DNA from: an uncultured Prevotellaceae bacterium
Lineage (GTDB): Bacteria > Bacteroidota > Bacteroidia > Bacteroidales > Bacteroidaceae
DNA: 64,000 bases
NCBI GenBank assembly: GCA_949295905.1
Contig: CASFNA010000023.1
Location: forward strand, 124,001-188,000
Direction: 5' to 3'
A model generated the notes under the pieces. It had not been told where the DNA came from and ran no database searches. It saw only the letters and a program-made list of their open reading frames with translations. The translations under genes and the position numbers were made by a program. This document shows positions 37,568-46,271 of this stretch, in pieces. Numbering within the stretch: position 1 is the first letter of the stretch; each line of letters begins with the position of its first letter.

Positions 37568-39013
37568 TTATCTATAGGTATTCGGCAAATGAAACTCATA
37601 TGTACGGTTGAATACATCGCAAACCTTGTTTATTTCAAGGAAAGTAGTACCGCCTCCCTTGCCGAAACTTCCGCTTAGATAAGCTATTTTGTCATCCATG
37701 CAGATATAACCTTTCTGGCGCAACATGCGCAATGCGGCAAGGAATTGTTGCTGCGGCCCTATTTGCTCATGCTGTGCTACAGGTATGACACCATAACTCA
37801 AGGCAAGCCAACGTTGCACTTTCTCCTTATAACATATTGCAAGCACAGGGTTCGGACCACGGAACGCCGCCAAGTTTCTGGCCGTACGTCCTGTCTTGCT
37901 GTCAGTAATGATGCCTTTAACTCCAAGCAATTCGGTCGCTTCTATAGCATTTCGCGCCAAGAATTCCGTAACATCACAACTGTCACTTCTATGGAAGTCA
38001 AAATCATGGTCGTACATCTTGTCCTGTTCAGCTTGTTCGGCGATTGAAGCCATTGTCTTAACTGCTTCCACCGGATACTTGCCACTTGCCGTTTCACCGC
38101 TCAACATAAGTGCGTCCGTTCGGTAATATATCGCATTTGCAATGTCTGTTACCTCCGCACGGGTCGGTCTCGGATTGTTTATCATCGTATGAAGCATCTG
38201 TGTCGCCACAATGACAGGCTTCTTTGCAAGGCGGCATTTACGTATAATCATACGCTGAATACCAGGAATTTTCTCTATTGGAACCTCTATGCCAAGGTCG
38301 CCTCGCGCTATCATGATACCGTATGAAGCTTCTATGATTTCGTCGATGTTGTCAACACCTTCCTGATTCTCAATTTTTGAGATTATCTTTATATCGCTTC
38401 CGTGTTCATCCAATATCTTTTGGACGGCCAAAACATCTTCCTTGCTACGCACGAACGAATGTGCAATAAAATCAATGTCTTCTTCGATTGCAAGCAGAAT
38501 GTTGCTCTTGTCCTTCTCTGTCAATGCCGGCAAATCTATATGTACACCAGGAACATTTACACTTTTACGGGAACCTAAAACTCCGTCGTTTTGTACTTGT
38601 GCAACAACGGCCGGTCCATTGATGCCGATGACCTTCATGTCTATCGCTCCGTCATCAAACAATATATCATCGCCTACATGTACGTCATTGGCAAAGTTCT
38701 CGTAAGACAGATTAAGTATGTCATGCTCCGTCTTCATTTCCGGACGTCCGAAAATCTTTACTACATCACCAGTCTTATACTCGATGGGCGCATCATTGTC
38801 GGTAGTGCGTACTTCCGGACCTTTCGTATCTATCAGTATACCAATATGTTTGCTTACAGAACGTGTGTTCCTTATTATCGTCCTGATGCCGTCTGGAGCA
38901 GCATGTGCAGTATTCATCCTTACCACATTAACTCCTGCCTCAAACAACTGACGGATGAAGTCCACGTCACACCTTCTGTCACTTATCGAAGCTACAATCT
39001 TTGTCTGTTTCAT
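37568..39013 (-). CDS. pyk: Pyruvate kinase
   Basis: Converts phosphoenolpyruvate and ADP to pyruvate and ATP. The 481-residue protein contains the family motifs MNTAHAAPDGIR near the N-terminus, DTKGPEVRT (about 62-70), IENQEGVDNIDEII, MIARGDLGIEVP and KPVIVATQMLHTMINNPRPTRAEVTD, followed by a C-terminal domain with DSKTGRTARN. In the N-terminal loop TAHAAPDGI replaces the usual FSHGTHEYH-like wording, which is common in this phylum. It has its own promoter just upstream. Confidence 0.95.
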   Translation of the reverse strand: MKQTKIVASISDRRCDVDFIRQLFEAGVNVVRMNTAHAAPDGIRTIIRNTRSVSKHIGILIDTKGPEVRTTDNDAPIEYKTGDVVKIFGRPEMKTEHDILNLSYENFANDVHVGDDILFDDGAIDMKVIGINGPAVVAQVQNDGVLGSRKSVNVPGVHIDLPALTEKDKSNILLAIEEDIDFIAHSFVRSKEDVLAVQKILDEHGSDIKIISKIENQEGVDNIDEIIEASYGIMIARGDLGIEVPIEKIPGIQRMIIRKCRLAKKPVIVATQMLHTMINNPRPTRAEVTDIANAIYYRTDALMLSGETASGKYPVEAVKTMASIAEQAEQDKMYDHDFDFHRSDSCDVTEFLARNAIEATELLGVKGIITDSKTGRTARNLAAFRGPNPVLAICYKEKVQRWLALSYGVIPVAQHEQIGPQQQFLAALRMLRQKGYICMDDKIAYLSGSFGKGGGTTFLEINKVCDVFNRTYEFHLPNTYR

Positions 39014-39049
39014 ATTATGAGTTTATCCGATTTGTTTTTAAATTTGTTG

Positions 39050-39081
39050 CAAAATTACGAAACATATTCTATAAATGCAAA
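39050..39081 (-). promoter_or_regulatory. pyk promoter
   Basis: On the minus strand TTTG (39081-39078), 20 nt, TAATTTTG (39057-39050), 36 bp before the ATG. Confidence 0.8.
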
Positions 39082-39101
39082 ACATCGTAATTAAAATAGC
39101 A

Positions 39102-40178
39102 CTAATCTTTAAAGTCAAGTTCACCTTCAATCCATTCTTTCCGTCCGCATGTGTCTGACGGATTTGAAACAGACAACCCAATCAGCCGTATAGGTTTTAA
39201 GTTGTAATCAACTTGCGACATGAGCCGTTTTGCCATAGGCAGAATGTCATCTTTACTTTTCAACAGTTTTCCACATGTAAGGCTTCTTGTTATCTGCGTA
39301 AAATCGTGGAACTTGACTTTCAACGTAAGTGTGCTGCCGGAAAAACGACTTTTATCCAACCTGCGTACAAGTTCATTTACAATATGGTAAAGCTCAATTA
39401 TCACGGCAGACTTCTTGCTTATGTCTTCAAGAAAAGTCTGTTCGCAACCAACAGACTTCCTTTGTCTTACAGGTTCCACTGTGCGGTTGTCCACTCCGCG
39501 CGCAAAATTGTAATAAAGTTCGCCAGCCTTTCCAAATACTTCGGTCAAATGTCCCAATGAGCATTGGCGTAACTGCCAACCGTTGAATATTCCCATTCGG
39601 TGCATTATTTGCGCCGTTTTTGGGCCTACACCCCAAAATTTTTCTATGGGCAAAGTGGCGATAAACCCAGCAGCCTGTTCCTTTGGAATGGCAAACATCC
39701 CATCAGGTTTGTTATAATCAGACGCTATTTTTGCAAGAAATTTATTATAAGAGACACCAGCCGATGCCGTCAGATTAAGCTCTTCACGTATGCTTTTACG
39801 GATATTCCCGGCTATATCTTCAGCAGAAAGGCCACTGTCATTACATGTAACATCAAGGAAGGCCTCGTCTATAGAAAGAGGTTCTATAATATCCGTATAA
39901 CGGCTGAATATCTCATGTACCTGCAACGATACTTCCTTGTAATGCCTATGGTCTGACGGCACTACTATTAATTGCGGGCAAAGCCGCTTGGCCTTAGCCA
40001 TAGCCATAGCCGAGTGCACACCGAACTTCCGCGCCTCATAACTCGCTGTAGACACCACACCACGAGGCCCGTCAAAGCCGACAGCCACAGGTTTGCCTCG
40101 GAGTTCAGGCTTGTCTCTCTGTTCGACAGATGCAAAAAAAGCATCCATGTCTATATGTATTATCCTGCGTTCTGACAT
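39102..40178 (-). CDS. dinB: DNA polymerase IV (Y family)
   Basis: A low-fidelity translesion polymerase. The 358 residues include the first metal aspartate in HIDMDAFFASVE (Asp10), and SIDEAFLDV with Asp104 and Glu105, completing the Y-family catalytic triad. The little-finger domain follows to the end. No clear C-terminal beta-clamp motif is seen. It starts 12 bp after the stop of the exporter gene, so the two are probably one transcript. No LexA-type operator was identified upstream. Confidence 0.94.
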   Translation of the reverse strand: MSERRIIHIDMDAFFASVEQRDKPELRGKPVAVGFDGPRGVVSTASYEARKFGVHSAMAMAKAKRLCPQLIVVPSDHRHYKEVSLQVHEIFSRYTDIIEPLSIDEAFLDVTCNDSGLSAEDIAGNIRKSIREELNLTASAGVSYNKFLAKIASDYNKPDGMFAIPKEQAAGFIATLPIEKFWGVGPKTAQIMHRMGIFNGWQLRQCSLGHLTEVFGKAGELYYNFARGVDNRTVEPVRQRKSVGCEQTFLEDISKKSAVIIELYHIVNELVRRLDKSRFSGSTLTLKVKFHDFTQITRSLTCGKLLKSKDDILPMAKRLMSQVDYNLKPIRLIGLSVSNPSDTCGRKEWIEGELDFKD

Positions 40179-40190
40179 ACATTGTACACA

Positions 40191-41138
40191 TCATTTCCAC
40201 CGCCAATGCTTCAACAGCACATGGCCGAAACGGCCTATTACCATAGTTATGCGGTTGATTGAAACCGAATTGCCAAGTACGATTAAGACTACAGCGGAAA
40301 GGATAAGCATTATGCCTATGGCCAAACGTGAAGTAAACTCTTCACCAAACAGTGTAACACCCAATACAACAGCAGTTAACGGCTCAAGAGCACCTATAAC
40401 GGCCGTTGGTGTTGAACCTATCTCGTGAACGGCAACCACCATAAGCAAGAGCGATACGACAGTAGGAAATACGGCCAGTATCGAAGCGTGTACCCACATG
40501 CTTGGAGTAGTCAGAATTTGTATTTCTGCTTCTTCGCCGCCAAAAAACGAATATCCCAATATAAACGACACACCAACCAGCAGTACATAAAACGTGAGTT
40601 TCACTGAAGACATCCGCAACGAAGACTTATTTACTATGACAATGTACACCGCATATGTCAGCGAAGACAACATGACAAGCAACACACCTGTAGAATCAAG
40701 AACTTCTCCGTCGCCTCCCCGATAAAGTAGAACTATACCTGTGAGAGAAAACAATATGGAAAATACCGTTACCGCTGTAATGCGTTCCTTGAAAAACAGA
40801 GCCATCATTACCGCAACCATTACCGGATAGACAAACAACAATGTACTCGCGACACCGGCATCCATAAAATGGAAACTTGCAAAAAGCGTAAGAGATGATA
40901 GAACAAACAGCACCCCCAATGGTACCAAAACTGCTATCTCCTTCAATGTTACGGCAAAAGACTTACGATTGGCCAGCATGAACAATGCCAAGAACACAAC
41001 CGCCAGACCATAGCGATAAAACAACACCGAATTGGTATTCACGCCATCAGCATATAGCGGCAATGCACCAAGAGGGTTCATACCGTAACTGACAGCTGCA
41101 CCTATTCCACATAAAACGCCTTTCAGCCTTGAGTCCAT
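40191..41138 (-). CDS. EamA/DMT family membrane transporter
   Basis: A 315-residue inner-membrane protein with about ten hydrophobic helices in two EamA repeats (about 1-145 and 155-300), related to drug/metabolite exporters. The second repeat ends with the typical ALEPLTAVVLGVTLFGEEFT. Substrate cannot be read from the sequence. It leads a two-gene unit with dinB, and a -7 box TACTTTTG (minus strand, 41187-41180) lies about 40 bp upstream. Confidence 0.85.
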   Translation of the reverse strand: MDSRLKGVLCGIGAAVSYGMNPLGALPLYADGVNTNSVLFYRYGLAVVFLALFMLANRKSFAVTLKEIAVLVPLGVLFVLSSLTLFASFHFMDAGVASTLLFVYPVMVAVMMALFFKERITAVTVFSILFSLTGIVLLYRGGDGEVLDSTGVLLVMLSSLTYAVYIVIVNKSSLRMSSVKLTFYVLLVGVSFILGYSFFGGEEAEIQILTTPSMWVHASILAVFPTVVSLLLMVVAVHEIGSTPTAVIGALEPLTAVVLGVTLFGEEFTSRLAIGIMLILSAVVLIVLGNSVSINRITMVIGRFGHVLLKHWRWK

Positions 41139-41285
41139 AAAGCATTATCCTAATTATGACAATTGAAATATCGAATGTGCAAAAGTACGAAAATTAATCA
41201 TAACATAAAATTTTATGCCTGCAAAATGGAAATCGTACTGTCTCTGAAAGACCGTCTTTCGTCTTATGGATGACGGCAAATCACA

Positions 41286-41330
41286 TGGCAAAAGGCCGCA
41301 TTTTGGAATGTAAAATGCGGCCTTTTGCCA
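41286..41330. repeat. Perfect GGCCGCATTTT hairpin repeat
   Basis: Arms TGGCAAAAGGCCGCATTTT (41286-41304) and exact complement (41312-41330) with a 7-nt loop GGAATGT. A degenerate copy (GACCGTCTTTCG and GATGACGGC) lies just before it at 41249-41276. The loop length is the same as in the copy at 34576. Confidence 0.85.
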
Positions 41331-41393
41331 ATTCATTTAATTTATATGATAATCAAAGGCATATGATTAACCGTCCGGCACATGTTGAAGCCA

Positions 41394-41837
41394 TCATTTC
41401 TTCCTGCGGTTCTTGCCTGCGGTCCGTTTGAACATCTGCCGGTGGAACTTGTCTTCGGCATTGAGAACATCATACACCTTCTTTGCCGGAAGTATCTGCA
41501 TAAACTTATCGTGATAAGATTTTTGTATTTTCTTAATCTCAATTTCAAATTCGTCGCGCCTATTTATATTCTTCTTGCAGTCAGCATCGGTCACAGGCTT
41601 TATGCGTTTAAGGCTTTTCATTTCCTTATGCACAGAACGTTGCTTGCGGCGCATCTCCCGATAAACAGGGAAAAAAAGCGAAGCCTCCTGTGGCGTGAGG
41701 CAAGCTTTACGCGTTATATATTGTTCCAGTTCAGCTTGGAAACGTTCTGGAGTGAACCTCTTGTCCTTGTTCTGGGCATTTAAGACTGCAACAACCAGCA
41801 ATAGCGATAAAGTAAGGATAAAGCGTTTAATTTTCAT
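41394..41837 (-). CDS. Periplasmic Spy-like small protein of the sigma operon
   Basis: A 147-residue exported protein (start MKIKRFILTLSLLLVVAVLNAQ; cleavage about residue 20). The mature part is lysine/arginine rich and helical, with LTPQEASLFFPVYREMRRK (about 48-66) as in the Spy/LTXXQ-type periplasmic proteins often encoded beside Bacteroidetes ECF sigma factors. The ATG at 41837 follows the preceding stop by one base, indicating translational coupling; the longer frame from 41903 overlaps the upstream gene and is not used. Function is inferred from fold style and context only. Confidence 0.65.
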   Translation of the reverse strand: MKIKRFILTLSLLLVVAVLNAQNKDKRFTPERFQAELEQYITRKACLTPQEASLFFPVYREMRRKQRSVHKEMKSLKRIKPVTDADCKKNINRRDEFEIEIKKIQKSYHDKFMQILPAKKVYDVLNAEDKFHRQMFKRTAGKNRRKK

Positions 41838-41838
41838 A

Positions 41839-42210
41839 TCATTCATCTGCGATAAAAGAATAATAGTCGTCATTATCAAGCATTGCATAATCAGACATCT
41901 CATCTATAATATAGTCTGTGCTCACCGATGGCGCAACCATATTGAGAGCCGTGTCTGAAGGCTTACCATCACCCCAATTGACATTCTTGAAACAAAAGAC
42001 ACCGACAGTAATCGCCGCAGCCGCACACGCAGCCCATGTCCATGGCCGCACACGATGCCAAACAGTATGCCGCTTAATTATCGGCAGGCCGTTGACTTTG
42101 CCAATCACATGTTCCTCAAGCTTTTCAAAATAGCCTTCCGGAACCTTGAATGGACGGCGTCTACCAAACTTTTGTTCAAGCAAAAACTCTTCTATCATTG
42201 CTATTCTCAT
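41839..42210 (-). CDS. Putative anti-sigma factor, single-pass membrane protein
   Basis: A 123-residue protein with a cytoplasmic N-terminus (about 1-56, including KVPEGYFEKLEEHVIGK), one transmembrane helix (WTWAACAAAAITVGVFCF, about 57-74) and a short acidic periplasmic tail ending DDYYSFIADE. It follows the ECF sigma gene by 52 bp and is coupled to the Spy-like gene, the typical place of an anti-sigma. There is no zinc-binding ASD motif (no HxxxCxxC), so it would be a non-classical type. The role is inferred. Confidence 0.55.
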   Translation of the reverse strand: MRIAMIEEFLLEQKFGRRRPFKVPEGYFEKLEEHVIGKVNGLPIIKRHTVWHRVRPWTWAACAAAAITVGVFCFKNVNWGDGKPSDTALNMVAPSVSTDYIIDEMSDYAMLDNDDYYSFIADE

Positions 42211-42262
42211 TTACATTTATGACGTTTTGCTTGGCAGAAAGTTTAATCAAGGTAAAACAAAA

Positions 42263-42814
42263 TCATTCGTGCAAATGGAAATATTCTGAGATTTTTTTCA
42301 CTGCTATGTGGTATGAAGCCTTCAACGCACCCTCTGACGTTTTAAGAATCGAACTTATCTCGCTGTATTTCATATTGTCGAAATACCGCAAATTGAATAC
42401 AGTCCTTTGTACTTCGGGCAGCGTTGCGACAGCCTGCATCAACAAAGCCTGTGCTTCATTTCCGTCAAAATATTCATCTGCCATAAGTTTTCCTGCGACA
42501 GATATATTGTCAAGCCCACCAGCTTTCAATGAGTTTTTACTTTTTCTCAAGTTATCGAGAGCCTCATTTATGGCTATGCTGCAAAGCCATGTTGACAGTT
42601 TCGACTTTCCATGAAAAGAGCCTATGTTGTTCCAGGCTTTGAGAAACGTGTTCTGCAACACATCGTCAGCATCTTCATGCGTAAGTACAATGCACCGTAT
42701 TTTCCAGTACAGGCATTCGCCATAAGACTTTACAATCATTTCGAAAGCCTTATGCTTGGTAGTGTCTGATGCAAGCAACTTGCAGATATGCTCCTCGTTC
42801 TCAACCATATTCAT
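42263..42814 (-). CDS. ECF-type RNA polymerase sigma factor
   Basis: An alternative sigma factor of 183 residues with regions 2 (DADDVLQNTFLKAWNN, about 49-64, and LSTWLCSIAINEALDNLRK) and 4 (LPEVQRTVFNLRYFDNMKYSEISSILKTSEGALKASYHIAVKKI, about 131-175). Its ATG overlaps the stop of the L,D-transpeptidase gene by 4 bp (ATGA), so it is translated from the same mRNA. It probably controls an envelope-related regulon, perhaps including its own operon, but no second promoter type could be recognised upstream. Confidence 0.9.
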   Translation of the reverse strand: MNMVENEEHICKLLASDTTKHKAFEMIVKSYGECLYWKIRCIVLTHEDADDVLQNTFLKAWNNIGSFHGKSKLSTWLCSIAINEALDNLRKSKNSLKAGGLDNISVAGKLMADEYFDGNEAQALLMQAVATLPEVQRTVFNLRYFDNMKYSEISSILKTSEGALKASYHIAVKKISEYFHLHE

Positions 42815-44343
42815 TCTACATACGGCTTTAGCTTCTCTGCCAAGATTTCGTCATATCCGTAAACGTCCGGATAATCAGCCAACTGCCCGTCGCTTCCGTA
42901 ATAAATCGTATAATATGTGATAAACAATGGGACAGAAGGCTTCACATGCAACGAATTGACAAGCTTTTTCCTGTCTATGTCCCTTTTAGTCAATGGATCA
43001 TTATCATTGACAAATTGTACCGTCATCGAATATTTCAATCTGTCTTCCGTCTTTTCATCCACATCGTCCAACAAGAACAAAGCCAACTCATAAGGTTTCT
43101 CCACCCTTACACAACCATGACTGACCGCCCTTCTTTCATGTTTAAAAACCCAAGGAGAAGACGTATCGTGCAGGAATACGGAAAAGTTATTGTCAAATCG
43201 GAATATAATACGGCCTAAGGAATTTTTAGGCCCGCCAGCTTGAATTACATATTGTTCACCCTTCATGACTTTTTCATACGAAGCCTGTTCTGGAGGAAGT
43301 TTGCCAAGTTTCTTGTCGAATACGAACATGCCCATCTTATGCATGTATTCAAAGTTGTGTATGAAGCCTGTAGAGATGCTTTTAGGAACAATCCATTGTG
43401 GATTGACATCCATGCGCGTAATCTTGCTTGTCAAAAGCGGAGTCTTGTTTTTCAGCGTTCCACATCCCACCCGCATGGGCAATACATTTTCTTTATTGAC
43501 AGCGCGCAATGAAAACGAAGGGATATTTACTTCTACATATTTGTCTGACGGTGCATTCCCCGATAAAATCTTCAACCGCCATCTGCAACGCTCTATATTA
43601 CAGATAGTTTTCAATCTTTCAGCATCTGAAAGCCGTTTGTCGTTCAAACGCTTAATCAATTGGCCGTATAATTTATTTCGGGGTTGCAGTTCTGCAATAA
43701 AAACGCCAATGCTGTCGTTACACGCCTTATTAACGGCATATGTGTAAAAACTGTCATGTGGCCGTTCCACACGTAACTCGGAAAGTTGCCTGAACTTTGT
43801 GGTAACAGAGTCAACATTATATTCCTCATAATTATTGTATATGCGGTCAGGATTGACAAGCCCGAAGCGCAAACTTGCCGAATAACGAAAATAAGCTCTT
43901 GTAAGATTATATTCTAACCGTGCCATTACGGCATTGATATTGTTTTCGCCGTCATCTACATCCAGACAATGCATACGCCTGATGTCTTCCTCAATCCTGG
44001 ATGTTCTAAGCATTTTTGCCCCCAACCCATATTCTCCAGCTTGCAACAATACAGAAAGAAGGGTGTCCGCACGGTCACACAACCCTAAACGGTTAATCCA
44101 GATAAACGGTTTTCCTTCTGAATAATATTTAAAAGTCTGCCTATCCATAGGCAATGACACGCCGTCGACACGACTCATTTCGGCTATGTATGCACGGATT
44201 TCATGCGAATCAATATGATAGCGCTTTTCATTCAACCCGGCAAATGCGCTAAATGAAAGTTCCCTATTTGGATTACTCACTTTCTCATGGCAAGAAGAAC
44301 ATATTAGAGAAGCAAGTACCAAAATGACAATGATTCTTGACAA
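42811..44343 (-). CDS. L,D-transpeptidase lipoprotein (YcbB/LdtD-like)
   Basis: A 510-residue envelope enzyme that forms 3-3 peptidoglycan cross-links or attaches proteins to it. The lipobox is CSSC (about residue 18). A long N-terminal part precedes the YkuD domain; the catalytic motif RRAVSHGCVRVEKPYELALFLL is near residue 415, with His and Cys in place. Length and order agree with the YcbB type. The coding sequence overlaps the ECF sigma gene by 4 bp, which is uncommon and links cross-linking to regulation. It is preceded 15 bp upstream by a small T9SS-tail protein. Confidence 0.88.
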   Translation of the reverse strand: MSRIIVILVLASLICSSCHEKVSNPNRELSFSAFAGLNEKRYHIDSHEIRAYIAEMSRVDGVSLPMDRQTFKYYSEGKPFIWINRLGLCDRADTLLSVLLQAGEYGLGAKMLRTSRIEEDIRRMHCLDVDDGENNINAVMARLEYNLTRAYFRYSASLRFGLVNPDRIYNNYEEYNVDSVTTKFRQLSELRVERPHDSFYTYAVNKACNDSIGVFIAELQPRNKLYGQLIKRLNDKRLSDAERLKTICNIERCRWRLKILSGNAPSDKYVEVNIPSFSLRAVNKENVLPMRVGCGTLKNKTPLLTSKITRMDVNPQWIVPKSISTGFIHNFEYMHKMGMFVFDKKLGKLPPEQASYEKVMKGEQYVIQAGGPKNSLGRIIFRFDNNFSVFLHDTSSPWVFKHERRAVSHGCVRVEKPYELALFLLDDVDEKTEDRLKYSMTVQFVNDNDPLTKRDIDRKKLVNSLHVKPSVPLFITYYTIYYGSDGQLADYPDVYGYDEILAEKLKPYVE

Positions 44344-44358
44344 AACAAAAAGAACAGC

Positions 44359-44667
44359 TTACTTTATTGATACTTTCCGTGTTATTCTTCCGACTTTGAC
44401 AATATAACAGCCTTTAGGCAGGTTCAAATCATAATACCTGTCCATACCTTCAATCTTTATGCTCACAACACGTACACCTGCTACGTTATAAATATGCATG
44501 GTTTCCCCTTCCGCTCCGGTTACATGTATTGTAGAAGCCTTGACGGATATTGTGATTTCCTGATTATCTATATCAATAATTTCTATAGCTGTATTTGTGT
44601 GACTGTATGCCGGGATGGAAAACAATAAAGCCACAACAAATGGTATTATGAGTAACTTTCTTGCCAT
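44359..44667 (-). CDS. Small secreted protein consisting of a T9SS type A-like tail
   Basis: With the start at 44667 (MARKLLIIPFVVALLFSIPAYS) the product is 102 residues: a signal peptide, a short beta segment (TISVKAS) and a C-terminal domain resembling type IX secretion sorting domains (IYNVAGVRVVSIKIEG, LPKGCYIVKVGRITRKVSIK). There is almost no cargo between them. It is the first gene of the sigma-factor operon, just after a good promoter. A similar small T9SS-like protein family exists in Prevotella genomes, but I cannot name its function; secretion by T9SS is inferred. Confidence 0.6.
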   Translation of the reverse strand: MARKLLIIPFVVALLFSIPAYSHTNTAIEIIDIDNQEITISVKASTIHVTGAEGETMHIYNVAGVRVVSIKIEGMDRYYDLNLPKGCYIVKVGRITRKVSIK

Positions 44668-44687
44668 AAATGTACATTTTATCAAGG

Positions 44688-44718
44688 CAAAGATACACTA
44701 ATTTTGTTATAATTCAAA
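44688..44718 (-). promoter_or_regulatory. Promoter of the T9SS-tail / L,D-transpeptidase / sigma operon
   Basis: On the minus strand TTTG (44718-44715), 19 nt, TATCTTTG (44695-44688), 20 bp before the ATG; housekeeping type. Confidence 0.8.
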
Positions 44719-44742
44719 ATTTTACGATTGTTTTTTGCCCTT

Positions 44743-45657
44743 TTACACATCAAAAACGGCCATTTCATTTGCCAAAAACGTATTCGGGAACACGGAAGTG
44801 GCTTCTGCGAGCAATTCACGTTCGTCATCATAGCGTGCGGAGAAATGCCCAAGCAGAAGTTTCTTTACTTGCGCTTTTAATGCTATTGTTGCAGCTTGGC
44901 GTGCCGTACTGTGATAGTACAAAGCCGCCCTACTTTCATCTTCACTTTTATAAGTTGCCTCATGATACAACAAGTCTACATTTTCTAAAAGTTGATATAA
45001 ATCTGGAATATATTTTGTATCAGAGCAATAGGCATAAGAACGTGGCTTGCCTGCGGGCAGAGTAAGGCGCGAGTTAGGAATTACATCCCCTTCGGGAGTT
45101 GTCCAATCTGCTCCATTTTTTATATTGTTCCTATAACATTCAGGGATGTTGTAAAAATCAATCATATCCCTACGTATGTGCGGAAGTGTGCGCTTTTCAG
45201 TAAACATATAACCACAACAAGCGATACGATGGTTTAAAGGAATTGATTTTACAGTAATACTCTTATCCTCATAAACAATATGCGGCAACGTTGTATCCAC
45301 GCGGTGGAAAAACACTTCATATTCTAAACCTTTGCAGAAAAAATCCATTTGCAGTTTCAATATTGGCTCTAAATCTTCAGGAGCATATATATGCAACGGA
45401 GCTGTACGTCCAAGCATGCCGAATGTAGATATCAATCCTATCAGACCGAAACAATGGTCGCCATGTAAATGGCTGATAAATATTGCCTGAACCTTATTGA
45501 AATGCACCCTTGTTTTCCTTAATTGGACTTGTGTGCCTTCCCCACAGTCTACCATGAAAAACTTGTCTCTCACTTCAACTATTTGGGAAGACGCACTATG
45601 CCTTAATGTAGGTAAGGCACTGCCACATCCAAGAATGCGTACTTTAAACGGCTGCAT
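44743..45657 (-). CDS. rnz: Ribonuclease Z (tRNA 3' processing endonuclease)
   Basis: RNase Z cuts tRNA precursors after the discriminator base. The 304-residue metallo-beta-lactamase protein has the zinc motif SHLHGDH (His63, His65, Asp67, His68), the N-terminal GCGSALPTLRHSASSQIV and the DLLYHEATY segment near residue 235 plus HSTARQAA and LLLGHFSARY. It lies 11 bp after the lipoprotein gene at 45669, and the three genes mazG, lipoprotein and rnz run together. Confidence 0.94.
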   Translation of the reverse strand: MQPFKVRILGCGSALPTLRHSASSQIVEVRDKFFMVDCGEGTQVQLRKTRVHFNKVQAIFISHLHGDHCFGLIGLISTFGMLGRTAPLHIYAPEDLEPILKLQMDFFCKGLEYEVFFHRVDTTLPHIVYEDKSITVKSIPLNHRIACCGYMFTEKRTLPHIRRDMIDFYNIPECYRNNIKNGADWTTPEGDVIPNSRLTLPAGKPRSYAYCSDTKYIPDLYQLLENVDLLYHEATYKSEDESRAALYYHSTARQAATIALKAQVKKLLLGHFSARYDDERELLAEATSVFPNTFLANEMAVFDV

Positions 45658-45668
45658 ATGTATTTTTA

Positions 45669-46268
45669 CTACAATGTTGAATCCATCTTTTTCAGGGTTT
45701 GCCCTTGCATACGTTTATATCCGTAAATTCCATTATTGTTTTCCAAATACAAAGAATCCGGACCAAGAGCGTGTATGTCAAACGTGTCAGGCGTAAGTAT
45801 CAGTTTACCGTTTAATATTTTCCATTCTGTATAAGGCTTGGGTTCTCCTGTATTGCTTACAACAGTTCCGCCTTCTACTATTTCAAATTTCTTGTCAAGG
45901 CTACTCCAGACACCTTGTAATGAAGTAAGGTTTATTACTTTCTTCGCGAACATTTCTTCATTTAATCCTTCCACATGTTCGCCTATAACCGCTATACGGT
46001 CACCAACAAAAAGTCCACCCTGCACGTTTGTGCAAGTATCAAGTCCTTCAAGCGTATAAACAATGGTATCACCCTTATCCGTAACAAGTTCTAATGTATG
46101 CATCGCTGTGCCATCCCCACACTTTCCATAAACAGTAGAGTCAACAACCGTACTGTCCCCCGTGATTTCAATCACTGGAAGATTTTTTTTCTTGTCTGCA
46201 CAACCAAAAATAATCATTGCACTCAAAAATATGAGCAGCCCATTAAATGCTTTCATCTGTATATTCAT
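45669..46268 (-). CDS. Lipocalin-like hypothetical lipoprotein
   Basis: A 199-residue lipoprotein (lipobox IFGC, Cys23). The C-terminal half (LQGVWSSLDKKFEIVEGGTVVSNTG and LILTPDTFDIHALGPDSLYL) looks like a small lipocalin-type beta barrel found in many Bacteroidetes lipoproteins; the N-terminal half is another beta-rich segment (VYTLEGLDTCTNVQGGLFVGDRIAVIGEH). Two alternative starts exist (MNIQMKAF; codon 1 or 5). It is tightly packed between mazG and rnz. No function is known to me. Confidence 0.65.
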   Translation of the reverse strand: MNIQMKAFNGLLIFLSAMIIFGCADKKKNLPVIEITGDSTVVDSTVYGKCGDGTAMHTLELVTDKGDTIVYTLEGLDTCTNVQGGLFVGDRIAVIGEHVEGLNEEMFAKKVINLTSLQGVWSSLDKKFEIVEGGTVVSNTGEPKPYTEWKILNGKLILTPDTFDIHALGPDSLYLENNNGIYGYKRMQGQTLKKMDSTL

Positions 46269-46271
46269 TTT

